Assembly: GCA_048296855.1 (NCBI GenBank)
Contig: CP182631.1
Source of the DNA: Pseudocolwellia sp048296855
GTDB lineage: Bacteria > Pseudomonadota > Gammaproteobacteria > Enterobacterales > Alteromonadaceae
DNA: 64,000 nt
Reading direction: 5' to 3' (one strand)
Under the pieces are notes generated by a model. That model was given only the letters and a program-made list of their open reading frames with translations, did no database searches and had not been told where the DNA came from. The position numbers and the translations under genes were made by a program. Shown here one piece after another: positions 26,669 to 36,262 of this stretch (position 1 is the first letter of the stretch; every line of letters begins with the position of its first letter).

Positions 26669-27766
26669 TTATTCGTCGCTAAAACATATATCTGCTGTAT
26701 TCGGGCTTCTTGCATCAAGTTGATAAAACAACTCAGCTGCTACATTGCGCGCTAGTTTACGGTATAACAGGGTTATATCGCTAGTGCTATTTTGTAAAAC
26801 CGATGAGTTACCATTATCTGCATCTTGTCTTATTTGAATATTTAAAGGAAGTTGACCTAAAAGGGGAATGTTTTTATCTTTTGCGGTATGTACACCACCA
26901 TTTTCACCAAAAAGATGTGATTGATGACCACAGTTTTCACATACGTGGTAACTCATGTTCTCAACTAAACCTAATACCGGTACTTTAACTTTATCAAACA
27001 TAGTAATGCCTTTGATAGCATCTGTTAGCGCTATATCTTGAGGCGTTGTAACCACAATAGCCGCGGCAACAGGCACACTTTGCGACAAAGTTAATTGAAT
27101 ATCACCTGTACCAGGTGGCATATCGACAATAAGATAATCAAGCTCTGGCCATAAGGTTTCATTTAATAATTGGCTAAAGGCTCTACTTGCCATTGGGCCA
27201 CGCCAAACCGTTGCATCTTCATCTCCCACCAAAAAACCTACCGACATAGCCGTAAGACCATTAGCGTTAAGTGGCATTATTGATTTACCATTGCTCGACG
27301 AAGGTTGCTGCCCTTTCAATCCCAGCATGGTAGGAAGTGACGGCCCGTAAATATCGGCATCTAAAATCCCCACAGTGCTTCCCTCTGCAATTAGTGCATA
27401 AGCAAGATTAACGGCTGTTGTAGATTTACCCACACCACCTTTACCTGAGGTAACCGCAATAATATTACTGATACCTTTTAAGGAATGTTGTCTAACGGGT
27501 TTAATTTGATAATCAGGTTTAATAATAGTGGTTTGATTAAGCAACTCAGTTAATGCGTCACTCATCTCATCTAATTCACCATCACAAGGAAAAGGTAAAT
27601 CAACGTTAATAACGATACAACCATCAACTAAAACAATATGAGGAACCGAGCTAATTTTAAGTATTCCATCAGGAAAAGAATCGCTGTGGTATTCAGTTAA
27701 AAAACTCATAATCAAATCTTGCGATTCTTGAGGTACGGTTTTACTAGAAAAAAACTTAGAGAACAT
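26669..27766 (-). CDS. mrp: Iron–sulfur cluster carrier ATPase Mrp/ApbC
   Basis: Cytoplasmic P-loop ATPase of 365 residues that carries Fe–S clusters to apo-targets. It has an N-terminal MIP18/DUF59-type domain (about 1–85), a deviant Walker A GKGGVGKST, DADIYGPS, and the cluster-binding CxxC in CENCGH. It is divergent from metG, an arrangement also found in E. coli, and is followed by dcd. Confidence 0.93.
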   Translation of the reverse strand: MFSKFFSSKTVPQESQDLIMSFLTEYHSDSFPDGILKISSVPHIVLVDGCIVINVDLPFPCDGELDEMSDALTELLNQTTIIKPDYQIKPVRQHSLKGISNIIAVTSGKGGVGKSTTAVNLAYALIAEGSTVGILDADIYGPSLPTMLGLKGQQPSSSNGKSIMPLNANGLTAMSVGFLVGDEDATVWRGPMASRAFSQLLNETLWPELDYLIVDMPPGTGDIQLTLSQSVPVAAAIVVTTPQDIALTDAIKGITMFDKVKVPVLGLVENMSYHVCENCGHQSHLFGENGGVHTAKDKNIPLLGQLPLNIQIRQDADNGNSSVLQNSTSDITLLYRKLARNVAAELFYQLDARSPNTADICFSDE

Positions 27767-27902
27767 GGTTTTCAGACACTTTATCGAACTAATACCAATA
27801 AGATTAATTAATTGGTCACTTAGCGAGAATTATTAATGAAAAGTATCTGTAAATTCTGTACCATTCTCCCCATAATTACCACCTTAAATATGTAAACTTT
27901 AT

Positions 27903-30023
27903 ATGTCTGAATCAAAGTCATCTCAGCTAACGACTGAAAAACGAAAAATATTAGCAACATGTGCCCTACCTTACGCCAATGGTTCTATCCATTTAGGCCA
28001 TTTACTTGAACATATTCAAACAGATATTTGGGTACGTTTTCAACGAATGCGTGGTCACGAAACTTATTTCGTTTGTGCTGATGATGCACATGGCACACCA
28101 ATCATGCTTAAAGCACAAGAGCTAGGTGTAACACCTGAAGAAATGATTGCAGGTGTGCGTGAAGAACATATGGCTGACTTTGCTGGTTTTTATATCAGCT
28201 TCGACAACTACCATTCAACTCACAGTGAAGAGAATGAAACCTTTGCTCATGAGATTTACAATACATTACATGCCAATGGCCATATAAAAACACGTGTTAT
28301 TTCGCAATTATATGATCCGGAAAAAGGTATGTTTTTACCTGATCGCTTTATTAAAGGCACTTGTCCTAAATGTAAAAGCGAAGACGAAAACGGCGATAGC
28401 TGTGATAACTGTGGTGCTACTTACTCACCTACTGATGTTATTAACCCTCGTTCTGTTGTATCAGGCGCAACTCCGGTATTAAAAGATTCAGAACATTACT
28501 TTTTTGATTTACCAGCGTTTGAAGAAATGCTACAAAACTGGACGCGTAGTGGCGCGCTACAAGAAGAAATGGCCAACAAACTTGCTGAATGGTTTGAGTC
28601 TGGGCTTAATCAATGGGATATCAGTCGTGATGCTCCATACTTTGGTTTTGAAATTCCAAATGCTCCTGGTAAATACTTTTACGTTTGGTTAGACGCACCT
28701 ATTGGTTACATGGGTAGCTTTAAAAACTTATGTAATAGATCAAACATCGACTTTGATAGCTTTTGGAATAAAGATTCTGATGCTGAGCTTTATCATTTTA
28801 TTGGTAAAGACATCATCTATTTCCATAGCCTATTTTGGCCTGCCATGCTAGAAGGCGCTGGTTACCGTAAACCTACTTCTGTTTTTGCTCATGGTTTTGT
28901 TACCGTTAATGGCGCTAAAATGTCTAAATCAAAAGGCACCTTTATCAAAGGTCGTACTTATTTAGAACATTTAAACCCTGAGTACTTACGTTATTACTAC
29001 GCGGCTAAATTAACCAGCCGTATTGATGACTTAGATTTAAACCTAGAAGATTTTGCACAGCGTGTAAATTCTGACTTAGTTGGTAAAGTCGTCAACATCG
29101 CTTCTCGTTGTGCTAGTTTTATATCTAAACGTTTCGACGGCATGTTATCAACCAATATTGATGATCAAGCGTTAGCTGACGAAGTAATGAATGCTGGTGA
29201 CAGTATTGCCCAACATTACGAAAATCGTGACTTTAGCCGTGCTATGCGTGAAATAATGGCATTAGCCGATAAAGTTAATGAATATATTGCGATAAAAGAA
29301 CCATGGCAGTTAGTTAAAGACGAAACTAAGCAGCAAGAAGTACAAGATATTTGTTCGCTTGGTATTAACATGTTCCGTACGTTAATGATCTACTTAAAAC
29401 CGGTTCTACCTAAGCTTGCAGAAAGCACTGAAGCATTTTTAAACGATGAGTTACTTTGGGAAGGTCATAAAGTTTTATTAACGAATCACAAAATTAATAA
29501 GTTTAAAGCCTTATTACAACGTGTTGATATGGACAAAATCAATGCCATGACAGATGCATCGAAAGATAACCTAGCGGCGAAAGAAGAAGCAGCTAAACCA
29601 GCAAAAGAGAAAAAGAAAAAACCTGCAGCGGTTGAAAAACCTAAAATGGATTTCAACAACCCACTTGCTTCAGATCCTATTTCTCCTGAAATTAGTTTTG
29701 ACGACTTTGCTAAAATTGACTTACGTATTGCTAAAATTGTTAAAGCTGAACATGTTGAAAAAGCCGATAAACTATTAAGACTAGAACTTGCTTTAGATTC
29801 AGTTGAAGGTGGTGAAACTCGCCAAGTATTCGCGGGGATAAAATCAGCTTATCAGCCTGAAGATCTTATTGGTAAATTAACAGTTATGGTTGCTAACCTT
29901 GCTCCTCGTAAAATGCGTTTTGGACTGTCTGAAGGCATGGTATTAGCAGCAGGACCTGGCGGTGAAGACTTATGGATACTCAATCCAGAAGATGGCGCTC
30001 AACCTGGTATGCGAGTTAAGTAA
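27903..30023 (+). CDS. metG: Methionyl-tRNA synthetase
   Basis: Class I aminoacyl-tRNA synthetase of 706 residues. HLGH (HIGH signature) lies near residue 27, the zinc knuckle has four Cys (CPKCKSEDENGDSCDNCG), and KMSKSKGTF is the second ATP-binding signature. A Lys/Ala-rich linker (about 565–590) leads to a C-terminal EMAP/Trbp111-type tRNA-binding and dimerisation domain. Length and domain order agree with E. coli MetG. Transcription probably ends at the hairpin at 30063–30084. Confidence 0.97.
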   Translation: MSESKSSQLTTEKRKILATCALPYANGSIHLGHLLEHIQTDIWVRFQRMRGHETYFVCADDAHGTPIMLKAQELGVTPEEMIAGVREEHMADFAGFYISFDNYHSTHSEENETFAHEIYNTLHANGHIKTRVISQLYDPEKGMFLPDRFIKGTCPKCKSEDENGDSCDNCGATYSPTDVINPRSVVSGATPVLKDSEHYFFDLPAFEEMLQNWTRSGALQEEMANKLAEWFESGLNQWDISRDAPYFGFEIPNAPGKYFYVWLDAPIGYMGSFKNLCNRSNIDFDSFWNKDSDAELYHFIGKDIIYFHSLFWPAMLEGAGYRKPTSVFAHGFVTVNGAKMSKSKGTFIKGRTYLEHLNPEYLRYYYAAKLTSRIDDLDLNLEDFAQRVNSDLVGKVVNIASRCASFISKRFDGMLSTNIDDQALADEVMNAGDSIAQHYENRDFSRAMREIMALADKVNEYIAIKEPWQLVKDETKQQEVQDICSLGINMFRTLMIYLKPVLPKLAESTEAFLNDELLWEGHKVLLTNHKINKFKALLQRVDMDKINAMTDASKDNLAAKEEAAKPAKEKKKKPAAVEKPKMDFNNPLASDPISPEISFDDFAKIDLRIAKIVKAEHVEKADKLLRLELALDSVEGGETRQVFAGIKSAYQPEDLIGKLTVMVANLAPRKMRFGLSEGMVLAAGPGGEDLWILNPEDGAQPGMRVK

Positions 30024-30062
30024 ACCTAATACTTAATCATTATTTAGATTAGATAATTTATA

Positions 30063-30084
30063 AAGGCGAACTTATGTTCGCCTT
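30063..30084 (+). terminator. Hairpin after metG
   Basis: AAGGCGAAC and GTTCGCCTT form a perfect 9-bp stem with loop TTAT, 39 bp after the metG stop. The following tract is only moderately T-rich, so termination may be partial and the RcsF-like gene could be read through. Confidence 0.55.
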
Positions 30085-30130
30085 ACTTGTCTTTACAACT
30101 AGTATTGTCAAAAAACTAAATGGAAATGCA

Positions 30131-30526
30131 ATGAAAAACACTCTTTTAACCATACTCGCCTTATCATTGTTAACAAGCTGTAGTAGTAAATTTGATACAA
30201 GTACAAATTTAGATGCTGAAAACTTTACTAACTACTTTGCGCCATCAAAAGTTAAAATCTATGCGTCTGCTGCTGATATTACTGGTCCACATAAATACCT
30301 AGGTGTAGTTGAAGGTGAAGATTGTCAACTTAAAGCACATCATGCAAAACCAAACGAAATTATTGCACGCACAGACGCGAGAAAAAAAGCCAGTGAACTA
30401 AAAGCTAACGCAATTGTATTCAGTGGTTGCACTATGCTTACTGGTGGCAGTACAGCAAAACAATGTATTGCTACAACAGTTTGTTATGGACAAGCTTATT
30501 ACTTAAAACCTACTTCTACGAATTAA
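30131..30526 (+). CDS. rcsF: RcsF-like outer-membrane lipoprotein
   Basis: Lipoprotein of 131 residues. The signal peptide ends in a lipobox LLTSC. The mature part matches RcsF in layout: KIYASAADI, LGVVEGEDC, ARKKASELKANAIVFSGC and KQCIATTVC, giving four Cys that would form the two RcsF disulfides. RcsF senses envelope stress for the Rcs phosphorelay in enterics; here an Rcs system is not visible. It sits directly upstream of trmO, as in E. coli, which supports the call. The ATG at 30131 has GGAA upstream and begins the signal peptide; an in-frame ATG at 30074 overlaps the metG hairpin. Confidence 0.8.
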   Translation: MKNTLLTILALSLLTSCSSKFDTSTNLDAENFTNYFAPSKVKIYASAADITGPHKYLGVVEGEDCQLKAHHAKPNEIIARTDARKKASELKANAIVFSGCTMLTGGSTAKQCIATTVCYGQAYYLKPTSTN

Positions 30527-30530
30527 AAAC

Positions 30531-31280
30531 ATGCCAGACAGCATAGCGTTAAATTACATTGGCAAGGTTTCCTCTCCTTATAAAGAAAAGTTTGCTATAC
30601 CTCGACAACCCGGTTTAGTCAATTCGGCTAAAGGGAGTATTACGCTTTTAGGCGATGCAAATACCGTAGAACTTGTTCGGGGATTAGAAGCTTTCAGTCA
30701 TATATGGGTGATATTTGTTTTTCATGGCACACAAGCTCAAGGCTGGAAATCTTTAGTGAGACCACCACGCTTGGGCGGTAATGCTAAAATAGGCGCTTTG
30801 GCTACACGCTCTACTTTCAGGCCTAATCCTATTGGTATGTCTGTTGTTAAACTCGACAGCATTGAAGTAATTAATAATCCAGAAAACACCACACAAGCTA
30901 AAAGCGTCATACTGAATATCTCAGGACTCGACTTATTAGACGGCACTCCTGTTCTCGATATAAAACCTTACATTCCTTATTCTGACGCTATTGTTGACGC
31001 GCAGGCAAGTTACGCACAAGAAACACCTAAAAAAACAATTTCTATTAGCTTTAATGATGAGGCTAAACACTCCCTACAAATTTTAAACAAAAAGTACCCA
31101 GAACTAGAAACATTTATACGCCAGATACTAGAACAAGATCCGAGACCTGCTTATAAACAAAATAAGAAAGATGACAAAATATATGGCATGGCGCTTTATA
31201 ACTTAAATATTCAATGGCAGTTCGTGTCTTTATACGACATTAGCGTAACGAGTATTAGCCATAAACATGATGAAGCTTAA
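30531..31280 (+). CDS. trmO: tRNA (adenine(37)-N6)-methyltransferase TrmO
   Basis: Protein of 249 residues of the TsaA/UPF0066 family, which methylates N6 of t6A37 in tRNA-Thr. Visible family stretches are IGKVSSPYKEKF, IWVIFVFH, RPPRLGG, and ATRSTFRPNPIGMSVV. A C-terminal domain of about 80 residues is present as in E. coli TrmO. It starts 4 nt after the RcsF-like gene, reproducing the rcsF–trmO pair of enterics. Confidence 0.92.
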   Translation: MPDSIALNYIGKVSSPYKEKFAIPRQPGLVNSAKGSITLLGDANTVELVRGLEAFSHIWVIFVFHGTQAQGWKSLVRPPRLGGNAKIGALATRSTFRPNPIGMSVVKLDSIEVINNPENTTQAKSVILNISGLDLLDGTPVLDIKPYIPYSDAIVDAQASYAQETPKKTISISFNDEAKHSLQILNKKYPELETFIRQILEQDPRPAYKQNKKDDKIYGMALYNLNIQWQFVSLYDISVTSISHKHDEA

Positions 31281-31875
31281 AATCCCCCCAATCTATTAAA
31301 CAACCAAACTCACCTACTTTCTTAAAAGGATATTTACGGAAATACAATCAGAAAAATGCTAATAACTGATAAGGAAAAACCACACATTATTCAATTTTTT
31401 ACTGTTAAGAATATCAATAATTTGAGTAATAAACATAAAAGTAGAAGTGGTTTTATAAAGAAAAACATTATTATATACATATATGTTTTAATTTATATTC
31501 ATAATAACGGTATTTTATAAACCACTATATACATAGTGATTTAAATTGGGTATAAACATTAGGTTGTAATAGTACAGTCATAAAAATGAAGTATTATATT
31601 CACATAGAAATTCATTATTTGAGTAAGACTCTTTTGGTGAATAAACATAATAATAAATTTATGTAATACAAATTCTGTTAATAAACAGCGCTATTTTAAT
31701 AATAAAAATAACCAATAAAATTAATGGAATAGGTATAAGTCCTGTTTTGAATTATAAATAGGCAAACAAACAACAGTAAAATCTAAGGTTGATTTAAAAC
31801 AAATATTATTTGTAATAAATTAGCCATAATGATTTCTTATAATCGAACTAATGAAATAACTTAAGGGATTTTTAA
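31281..31875. other. Long AT-rich intergenic region
   Basis: 595 bp without a gene between trmO and the DUF3083 gene, both plus strand. It is extremely A/T-rich, with only a small hairpin CACTAT-ATAC-ATAGTG at 31523–31538. No convincing promoter, RNA gene or repeat copy could be recognised; a small RNA is possible but unsupported. Confidence 0.35.
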
Positions 31876-32988
31876 ATGTCTTCATCTCGAATGAGAAATG
31901 CACAACACAAAGCATTTATTCCATCGTCTGCTCGTGAGAACCAGTATTTATTAGCTAAGTTTTATGTAACCGATGAACTTATTGCTAAATTTTCTGATGC
32001 GTCAGAGAAAGATTCAGATCAACCTTACTTGTCTTTTTATAAAAAACTTTCAAAAATCTTTTTTGATATTAACGAAGAATTACACATTGAAAGTGGTCAA
32101 TTTGTCGGTAACGATAAATTTACTCGTGTACGATTTAGCCCTGAAAAGATAACAGCGCAAACTAATCAACAAATACTATTTTTATATAACTCATTATATC
32201 ACCAAAGTGAGCATGCTTATTTCGATGGTAGTAAAAGAGCGAAAAAAATAACATTAGTATTTTTATCGAATGGTTCAGATATTCGTCAAGATTCGGCTAA
32301 ATTCCATAGAAAAGTATTAAAAGCAGTAACCCAATTTGCAGAAAAAACGGGAATTGGAAAAGAGCAATTCCGCGTATGTGATCACCAGCACTTAACCTTT
32401 GATCTTTTCTCTAAAGAAAAAGGCGACGAAGGCTTACAAGTACACAAGCTTAGACCATTAAGTAAAAGATATTTAACTGATGACGTTGTGCTACCTGAAA
32501 ACGATAGCGCATTAACTTACGCTGTAGCAGATATTCGCTTTAACCGTAGAATTAAGCAACTGGTTGATAAAAAAGAATTAGATAATGAAAACTATAACGC
32601 ACTTTATAGCTTAATTGCTGATGCATTTATAAGCTCAGCTAAACAGTTTAATTTAAACAACGGGGCTGTAATTGCCAATGGTTTAGTACCAATTGTAAGA
32701 GTTACAGATGAAGAGTTTGTTGCTACAAATGGTGAACTCATTAACTTAGGCTACAATCCTGAACATGATGCGTGTGGTTATACTTGTAAGTGGAATGCTG
32801 ACAAACTGGTTGATAAAATTCAATTTGTATTTGTTGCCACTAAAGCAGACAGAACGTCTCACGGTTATGGTAAGTTTTTAAACCAAGTTGAAGATACACT
32901 AGAACTCTTAGCAAAAAAATTAGACTTTGTTAAAGATAAAGAACAACTTATTGTTCGTATCCATCAACATGTTGGTTTTAATTACTAG
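31876..32988 (+). CDS. DUF3083 family protein
   Basis: Protein of 370 residues with no signal peptide or membrane helix. It resembles the DUF3083 family found in Shewanella, Colwellia and relatives; the function is unknown. Features seen are a mixed alpha/beta body with IRQDSAKFHRKV in the middle and GYNPEHDACGYTCKWNADK near residue 295. The gene stands alone and ends at a strong bidirectional terminator. Confidence 0.6.
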   Translation: MSSSRMRNAQHKAFIPSSARENQYLLAKFYVTDELIAKFSDASEKDSDQPYLSFYKKLSKIFFDINEELHIESGQFVGNDKFTRVRFSPEKITAQTNQQILFLYNSLYHQSEHAYFDGSKRAKKITLVFLSNGSDIRQDSAKFHRKVLKAVTQFAEKTGIGKEQFRVCDHQHLTFDLFSKEKGDEGLQVHKLRPLSKRYLTDDVVLPENDSALTYAVADIRFNRRIKQLVDKKELDNENYNALYSLIADAFISSAKQFNLNNGAVIANGLVPIVRVTDEEFVATNGELINLGYNPEHDACGYTCKWNADKLVDKIQFVFVATKADRTSHGYGKFLNQVEDTLELLAKKLDFVKDKEQLIVRIHQHVGFNY

Positions 32989-33010
32989 TCATTCATACTA
33001 GATTTGAACA

Positions 33011-33039
33011 AAACGCCATTTAATTTTTAAATGGCGTTT
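33011..33039. terminator. Bidirectional terminator
   Basis: A perfect 13-bp stem (33011–33023 with 33027–33039, core AACGCCATTTAA) with a 3-nt loop, flanked by A and T runs, lies between the convergent DUF3083 and ApbE genes. Confidence 0.85.
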
Positions 33040-33054
33040 TTTTATATTAAATTT

Positions 33055-33990
33055 TTACCTTACAGCCCAATATTTTACTTCCTGATCATCTAAATAAGCT
33101 TCTGCATTTTCGCCTTGTAATAAAGATAATGTTGCTAAAATACCTGCCTGTACACATTGCTCGGAAGAAACTGTGATTGATCGAGGAGCATTAATAATTG
33201 ACCAACCCGTTTTAGCATTAAGAATATGGCTATAACGCACACCATCTTTTAATAAAAAACGCTTAGCATTACCACTGGTTGCTAATGCGCCTTGATATAG
33301 CGAAACCACCATATTAGTTTTATTCTCAAAACCGGGATGTTCGACACCAATAACCCAAGGCTTATTATTCTCTCTCGGTTTTGTAGCAGCTAAGTCTCCC
33401 CCCAAATTAATTAAAATAGGATATTCTGTTATTTCTTTAGCTAAAAGAATACAACGATCTACTGCGTATTCTTTACCTATACCACCAAAATCAATCTCCA
33501 TGCCGTTTGGCAACGTAATAGCTTGTTGACTAACCTTAACTTTATTCCAACCAATAAAAGGTAAAATAGCTTCAACCTGTGCTTTATCAGGAATATTATC
33601 ACTGCCATTGAATGTCCATACTTTACGTAAAATACCTGATGTAATATCAAATAACCCATCACTCAGTTCGTAACAAACATGAGCAAAGTTCAGCAATAAA
33701 TATGTTTCTTGATCAATTGACACAGTTTGCCCTTTACTATTATTAATAAGGCTACAAACACTACGAGAGTCGTATCGGCTGTATTTGTCTTCAATTCTCC
33801 AAACTTCATCGGTGATCACTTTTGCTAATTTATTCACCAATTCATCTATTTTTTTAGATGTATGTAATGCACTAGGAATTTCCATTAATACTTCACAAGG
33901 ACTTGCCATTGCAGAAAACAAAAGTCGATATTCGTTTTTATCTTTTTCAATAATAAATTTTCTAGAATTTTGCACGTTATGTTTACTCAC
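33055..33990 (-). CDS. apbE: FAD:protein FMN transferase, ApbE family
   Basis: Enzyme of 311 residues that transfers FMN from FAD to a Thr of flavoprotein subunits such as NqrB/NqrC. Features are YSRYDSRS, SDGLFDITSG, the nucleotide-site stretch DFGGIGKEYAVD and LINLGGDLAA. Unlike typical ApbE there is no signal peptide or lipobox, so it would act in the cytoplasm. The start is GTG without a clear ribosome binding site, so the N-terminus is uncertain. No flavoprotein target is adjacent. Confidence 0.82.
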   Translation of the reverse strand: MSKHNVQNSRKFIIEKDKNEYRLLFSAMASPCEVLMEIPSALHTSKKIDELVNKLAKVITDEVWRIEDKYSRYDSRSVCSLINNSKGQTVSIDQETYLLLNFAHVCYELSDGLFDITSGILRKVWTFNGSDNIPDKAQVEAILPFIGWNKVKVSQQAITLPNGMEIDFGGIGKEYAVDRCILLAKEITEYPILINLGGDLAATKPRENNKPWVIGVEHPGFENKTNMVVSLYQGALATSGNAKRFLLKDGVRYSHILNAKTGWSIINAPRSITVSSEQCVQAGILATLSLLQGENAEAYLDDQEVKYWAVR

Positions 33991-34050
33991 ATAAAAATAA
34001 AAACCACACGTTACGCGTTACAATAAAAATATCACCGTGTCAGTAAATCA

Positions 34051-34554
34051 CTATTGTTCATTAAAAGCTTGCACACTATCAAATTCAACAGAAAAACGTT
34101 CAATAATATTTTTCCCTTGGGGGGTATCTAATATAACTTCAAATAATATTATCCAACGCATGTTCTCTTCACTGCAACTTCCCAGCATAGTATTCGCCAC
34201 ATAACGCATTTTTTGCCCTTGGTAATAAGGCTCATTTTCCGCTAACTTAAGTTCAAAAAATAAAGGGATTTTCCCCATAAACATATTTTTCCCTTCCATG
34301 TAAGCAGATACTTTTTGAATCGAGTATTTGCTTTCTGAAATCAAAACAATATCGAAAGGGTTTTCGGTAACTACAGGTTCAATATTAAATAAAACAGAAA
34401 AATTACCTGAAGGTGATTTGATCAAACAAGGTGTTTGAGTTGAAATACACTTAAGTTCTCTCATCTCTATTTTTGCTTTTTTATTTTGTTCACAACCAAA
34501 AAAACAAAATACGAGAAATACTAATACAAATGGAATTGTTTTAATTTTAATCAA
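34051..34554 (-). CDS. Hypothetical lipoprotein
   Basis: Protein of 167 residues with a signal peptide ending in a lipobox FFGC, so probably lipid-anchored. The mature part is beta-rich with several Cys and Phe residues and matches nothing I recognise. The start is TTG; no ATG precedes the signal peptide in frame. It lies 60 nt upstream of apbE on the same strand and is divergent from ccoN, so a role in respiration or flavinylation is possible but only by neighbourhood. Confidence 0.6.
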   Translation of the reverse strand: MIKIKTIPFVLVFLVFCFFGCEQNKKAKIEMRELKCISTQTPCLIKSPSGNFSVLFNIEPVVTENPFDIVLISESKYSIQKVSAYMEGKNMFMGKIPLFFELKLAENEPYYQGQKMRYVANTMLGSCSEENMRWIILFEVILDTPQGKNIIERFSVEFDSVQAFNEQ

Positions 34555-34714
34555 AATTCTTACTACTTATTATCACTATAATTAATAATTTACGCTATTT
34601 TAGCCTTGTTTTTAATCGTCAATCGTTTTTTTTATGATTTAGAACAATATTTCAACCTTTGAGTAATGACATTAGTCGATTAAATGTCTATCATTTCGCC
34701 CAGTTTTCTATGGA

Positions 34715-34744
34715 TTGTGTAAATTCTCATTTCTAGTCTATAAA
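34715..34744 (+). promoter_or_regulatory. Possible sigma-70 promoter for ccoNOQP
   Basis: TTGTGT (34715–34720) and TATAAA (34739–34744) are separated by 18 nt and lie about 80 bp upstream of the ccoN start. I looked for an FNR box (TTGAT-N4-ATCAA) in 34555–34827 and did not see a convincing one. Confidence 0.35.
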
Positions 34745-34827
34745 TACTAGTTAGAAGTACGTAATATTTTATTTATACATGATAAGAAACGTCAAAATAA
34801 TTAATAATTTAAATGTGGAACCAAAAC

Positions 34828-36252
34828 ATGAGTCAAAGTAATACGTCGACAGTTGATTACAACATGAATGTTGTTCGTCAATTTACTGTTATGACTGTCA
34901 TCTGGGGATTCGTAGGTACATTAATAGGTGTTCTTATCGCTGCGCAATTAATTTGGCCAGCTTTAAATTTTGAGACGCCTTGGCTTACATACTCCCGTTT
35001 ACGCCCTCTTCATACCAATGCTGTAATTTTTGCATTTGGTACTAGCGCCTTATTTGCCACTTCGTATTACGTAGTGCAGAGAACCTGTAAAGTAGCCTTA
35101 TTTGGTGGAAAACTTGTACCTTTTACTTTTTGGGGCTGGCAAGCAGTTATTATATTAGCCATTATTACTTTACCTATGGGTTACACCAGTAGTAAAGAAT
35201 ATGCCGAATTAGAATGGCCGATTGATATTTTAATTGCTGTTGTTTGGGTTTCGTATGCCACTGTATTTTTCGGTACGGTAGTTAAACGAACAACGTCTCA
35301 TATTTATGTAGCTAACTGGTTTTTTGGTGGTTTCATATTAACAGTTGCTGTTTTACATATTGGTAACAGCATGGTTATTCCTGTATCCATGATGAAATCT
35401 TATTCCATATACTCTGGTGCTATCGATGCGATGATGCAATGGTGGTACGGACATAATGCCGTTGGATTCTTATTAACCGCTGGTTTCCTAGGTATGATGT
35501 ACTACTTTGTTCCTAAACAAGCTGAGCGTCCTGTTTATTCTTACCGTTTATCTATCGTGCATTTTTGGGCTTTAGTTTCGTTATATATTTGGGCTGGTCC
35601 ACATCATCTTCATTACACAGCTTTACCTGATTGGGCTCAATCAGTTGGTATGGTTATGTCTATCGTTTTATTCTTACCTTCATGGGGTGGAATGATAAAC
35701 GGTATTATGACGTTATCAGGCGCGTGGCATAAACTTCGTCACGATCCTATTCTTCGTTTCTTAATTGTTTCATTATCTTTCTACGGTATGTCTACGTTTG
35801 AAGGTCCTATGATGGCAATTAAATCAGTTAACGCACTTTCTCATTACACCGACTGGACTATAGGCCACGTACATTCAGGTGCTTTAGGCTGGGTTGCTAT
35901 GGTATCTATTGGTGCTATGTATCACCTAATTCCAGTGTTATTTAATCAAGGCCGTATGTACAGTATTCGTTTAATCAACATTCATTTCTGGATGCACACT
36001 ACAGGTATTGTTCTTTATATTGTAGCTATGTGGATTTCTGGTGTAATGCAAGGCTTGATGTGGCGTGCTGTAAATGCTGACGGTACATTGACGTATAGTT
36101 TTGTTGAAAGCTTAACCGCTTCATACCCATTCTACTTTATTCGTTTTGTTGGCGGTGTTTTAGTGGTAGCAGGTTTTGGTTTAATGATTTTCAACATGAT
36201 TAAAACAATCTACGCACCAGATAACAGTCTTAAAAAAATAGAAATGGCATAA
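34828..36252 (+). CDS. ccoN: cbb3-type cytochrome c oxidase subunit I
   Basis: Catalytic haem–copper subunit of the high-affinity cbb3 terminal oxidase, 474 residues, with about 12 membrane helices. Haem and copper histidines are visible in RPLHTNAVIFAFG (low-spin haem region), WYGHNAVGF, GPHHLHYTALPDW (CuB His pair) and DWTIGHVHSGALGW. I chose the ATG at 34828 (MSQSNTS), which has GGAA upstream; an in-frame ATG at 34813 adds five residues. It begins the ccoNOQP operon. Confidence 0.93.
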   Translation: MSQSNTSTVDYNMNVVRQFTVMTVIWGFVGTLIGVLIAAQLIWPALNFETPWLTYSRLRPLHTNAVIFAFGTSALFATSYYVVQRTCKVALFGGKLVPFTFWGWQAVIILAIITLPMGYTSSKEYAELEWPIDILIAVVWVSYATVFFGTVVKRTTSHIYVANWFFGGFILTVAVLHIGNSMVIPVSMMKSYSIYSGAIDAMMQWWYGHNAVGFLLTAGFLGMMYYFVPKQAERPVYSYRLSIVHFWALVSLYIWAGPHHLHYTALPDWAQSVGMVMSIVLFLPSWGGMINGIMTLSGAWHKLRHDPILRFLIVSLSFYGMSTFEGPMMAIKSVNALSHYTDWTIGHVHSGALGWVAMVSIGAMYHLIPVLFNQGRMYSIRLINIHFWMHTTGIVLYIVAMWISGVMQGLMWRAVNADGTLTYSFVESLTASYPFYFIRFVGGVLVVAGFGLMIFNMIKTIYAPDNSLKKIEMA

Positions 36253-36262
36253 GGAGGCAGTA

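Noticed and set aside
34555..34827. FNR binding site upstream of ccoN
   Set aside because: No sequence close to TTGAT-N4-ATCAA could be found.
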